Source: an uncultured Clostridia bacterium
GTDB lineage: Bacteria > Bacillota > Clostridia > Tissierellales > Peptoniphilaceae
Direction: 5' to 3'
DNA: 6,226 bases
Assembly: GCA_945916025.1 (NCBI GenBank)
Contig: CAMEGD010000081.1
Location: 1-6,226 of the forward strand
Position 1 is the stretch's first letter. Each line of letters opens with the position of its first letter. Both the position numbers and the translations under genes were made by a program. The notes below the pieces were generated by a model that saw only the letters and a program-made list of their open reading frames with translations, ran no database searches and was not told the origin of the DNA. Of this stretch, positions 1 to 5,435 are shown in pieces.

Positions 1-8
1 TTTCTATA

Positions 9-572
9 TTATTTAGATACTCTAACCATTGCTGGTCGTAATACCTGATCTTTTATTTGATAGCCCTTTTGTAAGACATCTATAACTATGTCTTCTTGTC
101 CATCTTCTGAATCTACTACTGCAACTGCATGGTGTTGAGATGGATCAAATTTTTGTCCTTGAGCTTCTATTTCTGTAATTTTATTTTTTGATAATACTTC
201 TAAAAATTGATCATCTATAAGGCTTATCCCCTTAAATATTTCTTCATCTTTTGCATATTGGGATATACTATCTAAGGCCCTTTCCAGATTATCAATAACT
301 GGCAATATCTCTAAGGCTAGTTTCTTTACTCCCAAGTCAATATAGTCTTCCTTTTCCTTTTCTACTCTTTTTTTGTAGTTGGAAAAATCAGCTTGAAGTC
401 TAATAAGTTGATTTTTATATTCTTCTTTTTCATCTACTTCCTCAAGGACTTCTTCTTTTTTTTCATATGCTTCTTCTGTAGGTTGATCTGTATCAGATTC
501 TTCAACCTTTTCAAAATCAGCATCTAGAATTTCTTTATTTTCTTCAAAAACTTCCTTGTCTTTTTCTTTCAC
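9..572 (-). CDS. grpE: GrpE, nucleotide-exchange factor of the DnaK (Hsp70) chaperone
   Basis: Cytoplasmic co-chaperone that promotes ADP release from DnaK so that the substrate cycle can continue. The 187-residue length is normal for a Firmicutes GrpE. Residues 1-50 are a very acidic, low-complexity tail. Residues about 50-105 form the long dimerisation helix (QLIRLQADFSNYKKRVEKE, then LPVIDNLERAL at 90-100). The C-terminal beta domain carries the family signature: FDP at 142-144, HHAV at 147-150, VLQKGYQIKDQVLRPAMV at 166-183. The start is GTG; no in-frame ATG exists near it, and AAGAGG lies 7 bases upstream. The gene follows hrcA by 52 bases on the same strand and shares the CIRCE-controlled promoter. 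dnaK is expected beyond the left edge (inference from the conserved hrcA-grpE-dnaK order). The identification is secure. Confidence 0.97.
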   Translation of the reverse strand: MKEKDKEVFEENKEILDADFEKVEESDTDQPTEEAYEKKEEVLEEVDEKEEYKNQLIRLQADFSNYKKRVEKEKEDYIDLGVKKLALEILPVIDNLERALDSISQYAKDEEIFKGISLIDDQFLEVLSKNKITEIEAQGQKFDPSQHHAVAVVDSEDGQEDIVIDVLQKGYQIKDQVLRPAMVRVSK

Positions 573-579
573 TTCATCA

Positions 580-585
580 CCTCTT
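580..585 (-). promoter_or_regulatory. Ribosome binding site supporting the GTG start of grpE
   Basis: AAGAGG on the minus strand lies 7 bases before the GTG at 570-572. An ATG at 575-577 lies closer to this site but is in another frame and reaches a stop after two codons, so the GTG is the only start that gives GrpE. Confidence 0.7.
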
Positions 586-595
586 AATTTTATTG

Positions 596-619
596 AAAAT
601 ACACTAAGTAGTTAGTGTA
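596..619 (-). other. Hairpin in the hrcA-grpE intergenic region
   Basis: A perfect 8-bp inverted repeat (arms 600-607 and 612-619) closes a 4-base loop. On the minus strand only four U residues follow it (596-599), so it is at best a weak terminator. It sits directly after the hrcA stop codon and ahead of the grpE ribosome binding site. A 3'-end stabiliser, a processing site or a partial attenuator that sets hrcA and grpE mRNA levels apart is possible. Its role is inference; the inverted repeat is seen directly. Confidence 0.6.
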
Positions 620-627
620 AGTAGTTA
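605..627. repeat. Direct repeat of 10 bp overlapping the hrcA stop codon
   Basis: TAAGTAGTTA occurs at 605-614 and again at 618-627 on the plus strand, separated by GTG. The second copy includes the hrcA stop codon (625-627). The first copy includes the loop and parts of both arms of the intergenic hairpin. It looks like a short tandem duplication. Confidence 0.75.
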
Positions 628-1632
628 TTTATTCCCACCTAGGATTACTGAAAAATTATATAAAATATTAGCTAGCCTCTTGTAGTCCATCCTGGTTGGT
701 CCTATAAGGGATATATTCCCAAAATTTCCAAGGCCAGTCTTATATTTTGTAGTTATTATAGAAGAAGTTCTCAAAATATCACTTTTGTTCTCATTGCCAA
801 TTTTGATATTTAACAAAGAATCTAATTCGTTGCTAGTACCTACATCAATGAGGTTGTTCTCATCTTCTAGAAATCCAATTAAGGACCTTACATCTATTTC
901 TCCATTATCAAAGGAAAGTATATTAGCTAGACCGCTTAAATAAACATTATATGAATCCTGTTTATCTAAAAAATTAATAACTAGCTTGTAAATGCCCTTA
1001 AAGAGCTTTGAATTTGGAATTTCATCATTAAATGATTCTAAGTCTTTTTTCAAATCTTCTTTGTTCTTATTTATAATAAGTCTTTTCAAATGATTTTCTA
1101 AGTCTAAAACTGATACATCATTTTCAATCCTAAAATTATTAAATATATAAGAAGAATTCTCTCCCTGGCGGCCTACTAATATTATTAATAATCTATTTTC
1201 AGATAATAATTCTAACCTAATAAACTCAATAACACTTGAAGTAGATTTAGGCGAAAGAATGACGGTAATGTAATTTGTTCTTTGAGACAAAAGCTTGTTA
1301 GCTGTCTCATAATAATCATTTAGCGATAAAACATCTTCAAGTAAAGTATTTTTTAAACTCTTAATAAACTTATCATTTCTTTTAAGTTCCTTCTCCATAA
1401 GCTTATTGACATATAATCTATAAGCCTTGTCAGAAGGAATCCTGCCAGAAGAAATATGGGTCTTAGTAAGATAACCTAATTCTTCTAAGTCGCTCATTTC
1501 ATTTCGTATAGTGGCAGAAGAAAGACCTATAGAGGGTAACTTGGATAAAGTTCGGGACCCTATAGGTTCTGCAGAGTTAATGTAATAGTCTACTATTTCA
1601 GTTAGAATCGCCATTTTCCTTTCATCTAACAT
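625..1632 (-). CDS. hrcA: HrcA, heat-inducible repressor of class I heat-shock genes
   Basis: DNA-binding repressor that recognises the CIRCE operator and, in characterised relatives, depends on GroEL for activity, so that titration of the chaperonin derepresses the genes. With the start at 1632 the protein has 335 residues, typical of the family. The N-terminal winged helix covers about residues 1-75, with MLDERKMAILTEIVDYYINS at 1-20, GSRTLSK at 25-31, the recognition segment SSATIRNEMSDLEELGYL at 38-55 and SGRIPSDKAYRLYV at 62-75. The family's C-terminal motif GNFGNISLIGPTRMDY lies near 302-317. The frame stays open upstream to a GTG at 1659, but that codon lies inside the CIRCE arm with no ribosome binding site. 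The ATG at 1630-1632 matches the usual HrcA N-terminus and has AAGGGTG 6 bases upstream. First gene of the operon; autoregulation through the CIRCE at 1653-1679 is expected. Confidence 0.97.
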   Translation of the reverse strand: MLDERKMAILTEIVDYYINSAEPIGSRTLSKLPSIGLSSATIRNEMSDLEELGYLTKTHISSGRIPSDKAYRLYVNKLMEKELKRNDKFIKSLKNTLLEDVLSLNDYYETANKLLSQRTNYITVILSPKSTSSVIEFIRLELLSENRLLIILVGRQGENSSYIFNNFRIENDVSVLDLENHLKRLIINKNKEDLKKDLESFNDEIPNSKLFKGIYKLVINFLDKQDSYNVYLSGLANILSFDNGEIDVRSLIGFLEDENNLIDVGTSNELDSLLNIKIGNENKSDILRTSSIITTKYKTGLGNFGNISLIGPTRMDYKRLANILYNFSVILGGNK

Positions 1633-1638
1633 TATAAT

Positions 1639-1645
1639 CACCCTT
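1639..1645 (-). promoter_or_regulatory. Ribosome binding site that decides the hrcA start
   Basis: AAGGGTG on the minus strand lies 6 bases before the ATG at 1630-1632. It supports that start over the upstream in-frame GTG at 1657-1659, which falls within CIRCE. Confidence 0.75.
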
Positions 1646-1652
1646 GCTTTTG

Positions 1653-1679
1653 TTAGCACTCTATACCATCGAGTGCTAA
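1653..1679. promoter_or_regulatory. CIRCE operator, HrcA binding site
   Basis: TTAGCACTC at 1653-1661 and GAGTGCTAA at 1671-1679 are perfect 9-bp inverted arms separated by exactly 9 bases, identical to the established CIRCE consensus. The element starts 12 bases downstream of the -10 box, so it lies in the 5' untranslated region of hrcA, where it can block initiation as an operator and also form an mRNA hairpin. Its presence directly upstream of hrcA indicates autoregulated heat-shock control of hrcA-grpE. Confidence 0.97.
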
Positions 1680-1691
1680 TCTACTCTGACT

Positions 1692-1719
1692 ATTATATAC
1701 CCTGGAAGAAATATTTAAA
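1692..1719 (-). promoter_or_regulatory. Vegetative (sigma-A type) promoter of the hrcA-grpE operon
   Basis: On the minus strand a -35 like TTTAAA (1714-1719) is separated by 16 bases from a consensus -10 TATAAT (1692-1697). Transcription would start near 1685, a few bases before the CIRCE. Promoter plus CIRCE is the normal arrangement for class I heat-shock genes. The -10 is convincing; the -35 is weaker. Confidence 0.75.
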
Positions 1720-1807
1720 CCCCTAATGTAAAAATAAATTGTGAAATTTTGGTGAAAGGCTCTCCCCTTTTGGTTTATTAACTTCTTTATAAAAACCTTA
1801 TATTCAT

Positions 1808-1839
1808 AAAAAAATAACTGAAGATTTCTCTCCAGTTAT
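1808..1839 (-). terminator. Intrinsic terminator after the DUF1002 gene
   Basis: On the minus strand an 11-bp stem (ATAACTGGAGA, 1839-1829, pairing with TCTTCAGTTAT, 1824-1814, one G-U pair) closes a GAAA tetraloop (1825-1828) and runs into a U tract of about seven residues. It starts 12 bases beyond the stop codon and separates the DUF1002 gene from the hrcA promoter. The bases between it and the hrcA -35 box (1720-1807) hold nothing I recognise. Confidence 0.93.
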
Positions 1840-1851
1840 CTTAATACTTAA

Positions 1852-2715
1852 TTATCTAAATAAACTTGCTATCCAATCAATAAAGGAAGAAATTGCAGCC
1901 TTTAGAGATTGTAAGAATGATTGACCTTCATCAGTTGATAGGTACTCTGCTGCTTGAGTGCTATATTTTTCAGCAGTTTCAGCTATCTTATCCCAATCTA
2001 CATTTGCATTTTTCATTTTCATAAACAAGTTTACAATTTGATCTACTTGTGCATCTGATAAATCTACATTATATTCATTGGAAATATTAATAATAATATC
2101 TCTAGCTTCTTCTTCAGTTTCAGGCATATTTTCAGCAAATATAACCTTTACTTCATTAATTATTTTAGTTGCTTCAGTACTTCCAACCTTTTCACCAAGT
2201 TCATAAGTTACTACTAACTCTTCATTGGCTACTTTTTTTACATCTTCTGGAATTTCTTGGCCAGTAAGTTCTTCATAGGCTTTCATTATTCCAGTAAGTG
2301 CTCCAGTACCAGTTACATTCATAGGTGCTGTTACTACTATATCTGCATCCTTTATTCCCGCAGTAATTAAGGCATTCCTATAAATATCTTCAGTAATATA
2401 AGTTATCTTTTCACTTACATCTACATCAATTCCATCACCAGGTTCTGTAGTAGTTATTTTTGCAGAGGAAAGAGCCTTGTTACCGATCTTCTCAGCAGGA
2501 ATTATCCCACCTAAATACTCATGCTCTTCTGCATTTGTAACTTCTATTACCTTGGCGTTTTCGTCTCCTAGTTCTATTAAAATTTTATTTTTTTCTTCTT
2601 TACTTAGGTCTGCCCCAATACTAATTATTTCTTCTCCTGAAACTACATCAGCTAAAACTGGAGTAGCTAAAAAAGTAAGTATTAAAGCAAATGTTAAAAT
2701 ACGTTTAAATTTCAT
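1852..2715 (-). CDS. Secreted DUF1002 (YpuA-like) protein of unknown function
   Basis: The 287-residue product resembles the DUF1002 family, whose Bacillus subtilis member is YpuA; no molecular function is established that I can name. It starts with a clear signal peptide: MKFKRI, a hydrophobic core to about residue 18, and probable cleavage after VLA at 20-22. The acidic mature part carries the segments I take as the family core: YLGGIIPAEKIGNKALSSAKI at 67-87 in part, ITYITEDIYRNALITAGI at 104-121 and DADIVVTAPMNVTGTGALTG at 123-142. The C-terminal half is predicted helical and ends in a short amphipathic stretch, SFIDWIASLFR (277-287), that could touch a membrane. No LPXTG sorting signal or lipobox is seen. 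Translation starts at an ATG with a perfect AGGAGG 5 bases upstream. It is a single-gene unit with its own promoter and terminator. Family assignment is from motif recall, not a search. Confidence 0.88.
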   Translation of the reverse strand: MKFKRILTFALILTFLATPVLADVVSGEEIISIGADLSKEEKNKILIELGDENAKVIEVTNAEEHEYLGGIIPAEKIGNKALSSAKITTTEPGDGIDVDVSEKITYITEDIYRNALITAGIKDADIVVTAPMNVTGTGALTGIMKAYEELTGQEIPEDVKKVANEELVVTYELGEKVGSTEATKIINEVKVIFAENMPETEEEARDIIINISNEYNVDLSDAQVDQIVNLFMKMKNANVDWDKIAETAEKYSTQAAEYLSTDEGQSFLQSLKAAISSFIDWIASLFR

Positions 2716-2743
2716 AAATACCTCCTAACACTATTTCTGTTCT

Positions 2744-2752
2744 AGTATAGCA
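2744..2752 (-). promoter_or_regulatory. Extended -10 promoter of the DUF1002 gene
   Basis: The minus strand reads TGC directly before TATACT (2744-2749), an extended -10 element. No good -35 lies 16-18 bases upstream, which is usual for extended -10 promoters. The start would fall about 20 bases before the AGGAGG site at 2721-2726. Confidence 0.6.
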
Positions 2753-2821
2753 TAATAAATTATAACTAATATTAAAAACCACAAAATTTAATCAAAATTT
2801 AGAAAAGTTCACAAGTTTTTC

Positions 2822-2850
2822 TTTAAAAAGTTTTTAAAATAAAGTATAAT
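2822..2850 (+). promoter_or_regulatory. Promoter of the tRNA-Thr gene
   Basis: A -35 like TTTAAA (2822-2827), a 17-base spacer and a consensus -10 TATAAT (2845-2850) place the transcription start near 2857, about five bases ahead of the mature tRNA 5' end. The stretch just upstream is rich in A and T tracts and could serve as an UP element. Confidence 0.78.
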
Positions 2851-2861
2851 ATCTAATAGTC

Positions 2862-2937
2862 GCTATCATAGCTCAGTCGGTAGAGCACTTCATTGGTAAT
2901 GAAGAGGTCGGGGGTTCAAATCCCCCTGTTAGCTCCA
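2862..2937 (+). tRNA. tRNA-Thr(GGT)
   Basis: A 76-base cloverleaf with encoded CCA (2935-2937). D arm GCTC/GAGC, anticodon stem CTTCA/TGAAG around the loop TTGGTAA (anticodon GGT, reading ACC and ACU), and a T arm of five G-C pairs around TTCAAAT. The discriminator base is U. The acceptor stem (GCTATCA with TGTTAGC) has one U-U mismatch at pair 5-68; the other six pairs are canonical. A promoter and a terminator flank it closely, so it appears to be a functional single-gene unit. It is the only plus-strand gene in the window. Confidence 0.95.
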
Positions 2938-2944
2938 TTTTTTT

Positions 2945-2978
2945 GGCTAGAAGATTATTATGTCTTCTAGCCTTTTTT
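2945..2978 (+). terminator. Intrinsic terminator of the tRNA-Thr gene
   Basis: A perfect 10-bp stem (GGCTAGAAGA at 2945-2954 with TCTTCTAGCC at 2963-2972) closes an 8-base loop and is followed by six T residues. Seven more T residues precede the stem. On the minus strand the hairpin is therefore flanked by A on both sides and lacks a U tract, so it would not be a canonical terminator for the converging fumC gene. Confidence 0.93.
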
Positions 2979-2986
2979 AATAGTAA

Positions 2987-4363
2987 TTATCCCTTTGGAA
3001 AAGTCATATCTATAGGATTTACCCACTTGTCAAAGTCTTCTTCTGATAAATATCCAAGTTCCAAGGCTGATTCCTTTAGAGTAATATTCTTGTCATAAGC
3101 ATTATTTGAAATCTTAGCTGCCTTTTCATATCCAATATGTGGATTCAAGGCTGTTACTAGCATTAGAGAATTATCTAAATTTTTCTTTATATTTTCCCTT
3201 ATAGGTTCCATTCCAAGTAAAGTCTTTTCTGTAAAGGACCTAATTCCATCCCCTAATAATTGTACAGACTGTAAAAAGTTATATATTATTAAAGGCATAT
3301 ATACATTTAGTTCAAAGTTTCCTTGGGATGCACCTATTCCAATTGCTACGTCATTAGCCATTACTTGGACACAAAGCATTGTAAGACTTTCAGCTTGGGT
3401 AGGATTTACCTTTCCTGGCATTATAGAAGAGCCAGGTTCGTTTGCAGGAATCTTTATTTCCCCTAAACCAGACCTAGGTCCTGATGCTAACCATCTTACA
3501 TCATTAGCGATTTTCATTAGATTTGATGCTAAAGAATGTAATGCACCATGGGCAAAGACAAGCTCGTCTTTAGAAGTAAGAGAATGAAATTTGTTTTCTG
3601 CACTTTCAAAATTAATATTACAAATTTCTGAAATTTTTGTAGCAACCCTTTTGCTAAAGTCTGGATGGGCATTTAAACCAGTACCTACTGCAGTTCCCCC
3701 TAAAGCAATCTCTTTTAAACTTTCAACTCCCAATTCTACCATATTAATATTTTTATCTATCATTATTCTCCAACCACTAATTTCTTGTCCCAAGGTTAGT
3801 GGAGTTGCATCTTGAAGATGGGTTCTACCTATTTTTACAAGGTCCATATACTTATCTTCTAGCTTTTTAAGCTCATCCCTCATATAAATTAGATTTGGAA
3901 GTAGATGATTTTGCATCTTATCTACAGCTGAAATATGCATAGCTGTAGGAAAAGTATCATTTGAAGACTGAGACTTATTTACATCATCATTTGGATGGAC
4001 AAAGATACTGGAATCTAATTCCCTTGCCCTATTTGAAATCACTTCGTTCACATTCATATTTGTTTGAGTCCCACTGCCAGTTTGCCACACTACAAGTGGA
4101 AAGTGATCATCTAATTTCCCAGATATTATTTCATCTGCAACCTTTTCTATTAAAGAAGCCTTGTTCTTATCCAATAGTCCTAGCTCGCTATTTACAAGGG
4201 CTGATGCTTTTTTTACAATAGCCAGTGATTGTACTATTTCTCTAGGCATTTTTTCATTACCAACCTTAAAGTTTTCGAAACTTCTTTGAGTCTGGGCTCC
4301 CCAGTATTTGTCTATAGGAACTTTTACTTGGCCCAGAGAATCTTTTTCTATTTTGTAATCCAT
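2987..4363 (-). CDS. fumC: Class II fumarate hydratase (fumarase C)
   Basis: Iron-independent cytoplasmic tetramer that interconverts fumarate and L-malate. At 458 residues it is full length. Superfamily motifs appear in order: GSGTQTNMNVNEV (96-108), HPNDDVNKSQSSNDTFPTA (123-141), GRTHLQDATP (179-188, with H182 as the expected partner of the catalytic pair) and the signature loop GSSIMPGKVNPTQAE (311-325), whose serines 312-313 include the catalytic base. G317 and the following TQ, together with TALNPHIGYEKAAKI (404-418), favour fumarase over aspartate ammonia-lyase, which usually has MPAKVNP and a different C-terminal motif. The ATG has AAAGGGGG 5 bases upstream. It is a single gene: a tRNA-Leu terminator lies upstream and the oppositely oriented tRNA-Thr unit lies downstream. 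No other citric acid cycle gene is present, so its role (reductive, oxidative, or fumarate from nucleotide and amino-acid metabolism) cannot be told here. Confidence 0.96.
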   Translation of the reverse strand: MDYKIEKDSLGQVKVPIDKYWGAQTQRSFENFKVGNEKMPREIVQSLAIVKKASALVNSELGLLDKNKASLIEKVADEIISGKLDDHFPLVVWQTGSGTQTNMNVNEVISNRARELDSSIFVHPNDDVNKSQSSNDTFPTAMHISAVDKMQNHLLPNLIYMRDELKKLEDKYMDLVKIGRTHLQDATPLTLGQEISGWRIMIDKNINMVELGVESLKEIALGGTAVGTGLNAHPDFSKRVATKISEICNINFESAENKFHSLTSKDELVFAHGALHSLASNLMKIANDVRWLASGPRSGLGEIKIPANEPGSSIMPGKVNPTQAESLTMLCVQVMANDVAIGIGASQGNFELNVYMPLIIYNFLQSVQLLGDGIRSFTEKTLLGMEPIRENIKKNLDNSLMLVTALNPHIGYEKAAKISNNAYDKNITLKESALELGYLSEEDFDKWVNPIDMTFPKG

Positions 4364-4387
4364 AATATCCCCCTTTGTTGTTTTAGT

Positions 4388-4417
4388 ACTATACCCTAAT
4401 TAATCTTTTAAAGTCAT
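4388..4417 (-). promoter_or_regulatory. Putative fumC promoter
   Basis: On the minus strand a -35 like ATGACT (4412-4417) lies 18 bases from a -10 like TATAGT (4388-4393), in the short gap between the tRNA-Leu terminator and the fumC ribosome binding site. The terminator upstream implies that fumC needs its own promoter, but the match is moderate. Confidence 0.5.
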
Positions 4418-4450
4418 AAAAAAAGACTGTAAACAAAATGCTCACAGTCT
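4418..4450 (-). terminator. Intrinsic terminator of the tRNA-Leu gene
   Basis: Two bases after the encoded CCA, the minus strand forms an 11-bp stem (AGACTGTGAGC, 4450-4440, pairing with GTTTACAGTCT, 4434-4424, two G-U pairs) with a 5-base loop, followed by a run of seven U residues (4424-4418). It could also stop read-through from the upstream metal-transport operon. Confidence 0.92.
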
Positions 4451-4452
4451 AA

Positions 4453-4539
4453 TGGTGCCACCAGTGGGAATCGAACCCACACACCCTTACGGATAACAGA
4501 TTTTGAGTCTGTCTCGTCTGCCAGTTCCGACACGGTGGC
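4453..4539 (-). tRNA. tRNA-Leu(CAA)
   Basis: An 87-base class II tRNA with encoded CCA (4453-4455). Acceptor stem GCCACCG pairs with TGGTGGC (one G-U pair), the anticodon stem ACAGA/TCTGT closes the loop CTCAAAA with anticodon CAA (reads UUG), a long variable arm contains the short stem ATCC/GGGT, and the T arm is GTGGG/CCCAC around TTCGATT. The discriminator is A, as expected for leucine. It lies 98 bases after znuB on the same strand but has its own promoter and terminator. Confidence 0.97.
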
Positions 4540-4554
4540 TTAAAAGCTATTAGT

Positions 4555-4583
4555 ATATTAACATAATATAGGCGTCTTTTCAA
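4555..4583 (-). promoter_or_regulatory. Promoter of the tRNA-Leu gene
   Basis: On the minus strand TTGAAA (4578-4583), a 17-base spacer and TAATAT (4555-4560) form a good vegetative promoter. Transcription would start near 4548, roughly nine bases before the mature 5' end. The -10 box lies within a perfect AT-only inverted repeat (4554-4570). Confidence 0.75.
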
Positions 4584-4637
4584 TAAATTTTAGGCTCATA
4601 TACAATATTTTCCTAATATTACTATATTAATAACTAA

Positions 4638-5435
4638 TTACTTCTTATTTTTAAATAAAATTATTAAAATCAAAGTTAATGTAGCAATAATTACAGTTGT
4701 TCCACCAGGTTTAAGGTTTAAATAAAAGGACAGAACTAGTCCTAAAAACATAAATACTAAACCTAATAAGCTAGAAATAATAATTGTCCTAAAATATGAT
4801 TGTCTAAGTTGTATGCCACAAGCTACAGGAATAACTAACATACTAGATACTATCATTACACCGATTGACCTTGATGCTATTGCAATTGTTAAGGCTGTTA
4901 AGACAGAAAAAACAAAATTTACAAACTCTACCTTTATTCCCGATACCCTAGCGCTAACTTCATCAAAACTAATATGCTGAAGGTCCTTGTAATAGTATAT
5001 GGAAAAAAACAAGACAACTAGACTAAGAACTAATACAATTTTTAAATCCTGAGGACCTATGGCTACAATAGACCCAAATAAAAAAATTTCTAAATTTGCA
5101 CCACCACTTACAAAGTCAGTAAGTACACTTGCAAGTCCAATACTAGCACTCATAATTATTGTTGTTGATATTGAAGAATGTCCTGGAAATTTTTTTCTTA
5201 AAAACTCTATTAAAATACTAGCTAATATACATACAATTATAGTAGAAATAATAGGATTTATCCCTATTAAAATACCAAAGATTACCCCTACTAAAGACGA
5301 GTGAGAAAGGGCATCCCCAATTACTGAAATGTTTTTATTTACAATTACTATTCCAATCAATGGCATTATTAAAGCTAATAATCCAGATACAATAAAGGCC
5401 CTTTGTAAAAAATCATATTGAAGTAATTCTAACAT
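4638..5435 (-). CDS. znuB: Metal ABC transporter permease, ZnuB/ABC-3 family (probably zinc)
   Basis: Membrane-spanning subunit of a divalent-metal importer; it would dimerise and bind two ZnuC ATPases. The 265-residue length is typical. About eight hydrophobic segments are visible between residues 12 and 261. Family motifs: IGDALSHSSLVGVIFGI (39-55), LFGSIVAI (119-126), ARVSGI (162-167), IGVMIVSSMLVIPVA (191-205, the likely ATPase-coupling and core region) and PGGTTV (243-248). The start codon overlaps the end of znuC by 7 bases, which suggests translational coupling; AGGAGAGG lies 10 bases upstream. It is last in the operon. Zinc is favoured over manganese because the partial binding protein next door ends like ZnuA proteins, but permease sequence alone does not settle the metal. 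No clear terminator follows before the tRNA-Leu promoter. Confidence 0.93.
   Translation of the reverse strand: MLELLQYDFLQRAFIVSGLLALIMPLIGIVIVNKNISVIGDALSHSSLVGVIFGILIGINPIISTIIVCILASILIEFLRKKFPGHSSISTTIIMSASIGLASVLTDFVSGGANLEIFLFGSIVAIGPQDLKIVLVLSLVVLFFSIYYYKDLQHISFDEVSARVSGIKVEFVNFVFSVLTALTIAIASRSIGVMIVSSMLVIPVACGIQLRQSYFRTIIISSLLGLVFMFLGLVLSFYLNLKPGGTTVIIATLTLILIILFKNKK

Noticed and set aside
569..577. Tiny ATG-AAG-TGA frame overlapping the grpE start
   Set aside because: It is two codons long and out of frame. It is most simply a chance triplet beside the GTG start, although it shares the ribosome binding site.
1633..1659. Upstream extension of hrcA to a GTG at 1657-1659
   Set aside because: The GTG lies in the CIRCE arm with no ribosome binding site, and the nine extra residues do not belong to the usual HrcA N-terminus. 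The ATG at 1632 has a good site and matches the family.
1741..1800. Possible hairpin AAAGG/CCTTT near the hrcA promoter region
   Set aside because: The stem is only about 5 bp with no flanking U tract or conserved regulatory motif. It is within chance expectation.
2477..2728. Plus-strand open frame antisense to the DUF1002 gene
   Set aside because: It lies over the well-supported secreted protein gene, has no ribosome binding site of note and resembles no family. It is a reading-frame shadow.
3591..4221. Plus-strand open frames (3591-3815 and 3961-4221) antisense to fumC
   Set aside because: Both lie wholly within the intact fumC gene and show no recognisable motif or own expression signals.
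2987..4363. Aspartate ammonia-lyase as an alternative identity for fumC
   Set aside because: The signature loop reads MPGKVNPTQ rather than the MPAKVNP typical of aspartase, and the C-terminal NPHIGYEKAAKI matches fumarase.
5059..5304. Plus-strand open frame antisense to znuB
   Set aside because: It mirrors the hydrophobic permease coding region and has no supporting signal.
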